A stretch of 64,000 bases of DNA, taken from positions 62,001 to 126,000 of the forward strand of contig CAIYNU010000081.1 of the NCBI GenBank assembly GCA_903927615.1, read 5' to 3'. How positions within the stretch are numbered: position 1 is the stretch's first letter; each line of letters starts with the position of its first letter. Source of the DNA: an uncultured Rhodospirillales bacterium (GTDB lineage: Bacteria; Pseudomonadota; Alphaproteobacteria; Azospirillales; Azospirillaceae). Under the pieces are notes generated by a model, which saw only the letters and a program-made list of their open reading frames with translations, ran no database searches and was not told the origin of the DNA. The translations under genes and the position numbers were made by a program. Below, one piece after another: positions 63,176-64,000 of this stretch.

Positions 63176-64000
63176 ATGAGCACCACGACCCGGGAAAAGC
63201 TGGCGCTGGGGCTGCATTATCATCGGGCTGGTCGTTTGGCCGAGGCCGAAAACCTCTATTGGGAGGTGATGACCGAGGATCCCGACGATGCCGACGCCCA
63301 GCATCTGATGGGGGTGCTGGCGCATCAGGTGGGGCGTGACGATCTGGCGGTGGGGTACATGGAGGGCGCTTTGGCGCTGAAGCCGGAGCGGCCGGACTAT
63401 CACAACAATCTGGCCGAGGCCTACCGGGTGCAGGGGCAGTACGCCGAGGCGGCCGAGCACTTCCAGCAGGCCTTGGCGCTCGAACCCGATTATGCCGATG
63501 CTCACAACAATTATGGCCTGCTGCTTCAGGCGCAGGGCCGGCAGGAGGAGGCGGTCGGGCATTACCAGCGGGCGTTGGATCTGGTCCCGGACTTTCCCGA
63601 GGCGCTGAACAATCTCGGTAACGTCTACAAGGAACGGCGTCAGCTTGATCAGGCGGAGGCCCGCTATCGCGCGGCCCTGGCGCTGCAACCGGCCTTTGCC
63701 GACGCTCACGCCAATCTGGCCGGGACGCTGATGGAGCAGGGCCTGTCGGATCAGGCGGTCGCCCATTTCCAGCAGGCCGTGGCATTTCGCCCGGACTTCG
63801 CCGTTGCCCGGTTGGGCCTGTGCATGGCTCAACTGCCGGTGCTGTACCGGACCGAGGCTGAAATCGAAGACCGGCGCGCCGCCTACCGGCGACATCTTTC
63901 CGAACTGCGCGCCGCCGTGGCGGCCGAACCGGCAGGTCCGGCGGCGTTTGCGGCGGCGGTGGGCACCCATCAGCCGTTCTTTCTGGCCTACCAGGGGCGC
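63176..64000 (+). CDS. Tetratricopeptide repeat protein, SPINDLY/O-GlcNAc-transferase-like (cut by window edge)
   Basis: 275 codons in this window from ATG 63176 (CGGGAGACG upstream). Repeated TPR units (ALALKPERPDYHNNLAEAYRVQGQYAEAAEHF, ALALEPDYADAHNNYGLLLQ and so on), about six, then VARLGLCMAQLPVLYRTEAEIEDRRAAY and the start of a new domain VGTHQPFFLAYQGR. That junction is typical of bacterial SPINDLY-type glycosyltransferase-41 proteins. The catalytic domain lies beyond the window. Confidence 0.85.
   Translation, partial: MSTTTREKLALGLHYHRAGRLAEAENLYWEVMTEDPDDADAQHLMGVLAHQVGRDDLAVGYMEGALALKPERPDYHNNLAEAYRVQGQYAEAAEHFQQALALEPDYADAHNNYGLLLQAQGRQEEAVGHYQRALDLVPDFPEALNNLGNVYKERRQLDQAEARYRAALALQPAFADAHANLAGTLMEQGLSDQAVAHFQQAVAFRPDFAVARLGLCMAQLPVLYRTEAEIEDRRAAYRRHLSELRAAVAAEPAGPAAFAAAVGTHQPFFLAYQGR

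Overview
The window is a GC-rich chromosomal segment of a free-living, motile, oxygen-sensing alphaproteobacterium, most likely Rhodospirillales-like. This is judged from gene content and neighbourhoods, not from a database search: hfq-hflX behind a D-amino-acid-transaminase-type gene, ruvX divergent from gatCAB, dsbA beside smc, several hemerythrins, two chemoreceptors, and a cyoABCD quinol oxidase with SCO and CtaB. Most genes are core housekeeping, interrupted by accessory stretches of visibly lower GC.

Layout. 1-4.7 kb: the start of an acyltransferase-3 gene (cut by the window edge), a bacteriohemerythrin, a YkuD transpeptidase, an NfeD/slipin membrane pair and a proline-rich secreted protein. 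4.8-9.1 kb: a leftward run of hflX, hfq, a HAD phosphatase, a class IV aminotransferase and pyrB. 9.4-12.4 kb: a B12-binding radical SAM gene and leuC. 12.4-16.9 kb: an accessory island with a MITE-like inverted repeat and a two-gene TIR plus nSTAND1 module. The STAND protein carries a transmembrane segment and a rhodanese-like domain without its catalytic cysteine, and the TIR gene is split at a run of nine T. This is the best candidate for a little-described (probably anti-phage or abortive-infection) system. 17.2-20.7 kb: a putative envelope-stress locus with an ECF sigma factor, a membrane anti-sigma candidate, two paralogous Spy/CpxP-like periplasmic proteins and a Ser/Thr/Gly-rich protein with a repeated amphipathic motif. 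20.7-22.3 kb: AT-rich and apparently decayed.

22.3-28.7 kb: cytochrome bo3 quinol oxidase genes with a terminator, followed by SCO, a cytochrome c and heme O synthase. 28.7-37.5 kb: a secreted unknown, a histone-deacetylase-family hydrolase paired with a hemerythrin, a hybrid histidine kinase, a chemoreceptor and a retropepsin-like protease. 37.5-41.4 kb: ruvX and gatCAB. 41.5-49.8 kb: mixed small genes, a cytochrome c, a lipoprotein, a second chemoreceptor ending in a CheR-tether-like pentapeptide, and a 2OG-Fe(II) oxygenase. 50-55 kb: smc, dsbA and an alpha/beta hydrolase. 55.3-59.6 kb: a lower-GC accessory region with a hemerythrin lacking two iron ligands and a five-gene partner-switching cluster (STAS, kinase, SpoIIE phosphatase, STAS, kinase). 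59.7-64 kb: a PagL-like deacylase, hrpB and the start of a TPR protein.

Non-coding structure includes a dispersed two-hairpin repeat of about 123 bp (two good copies and one partial), long perfect or near-perfect hairpins at 41.5 and 49.05 kb, the 12.4 kb inverted repeat, and three intrinsic terminators. I found no tRNA, rRNA, CRISPR array or intact insertion sequence.
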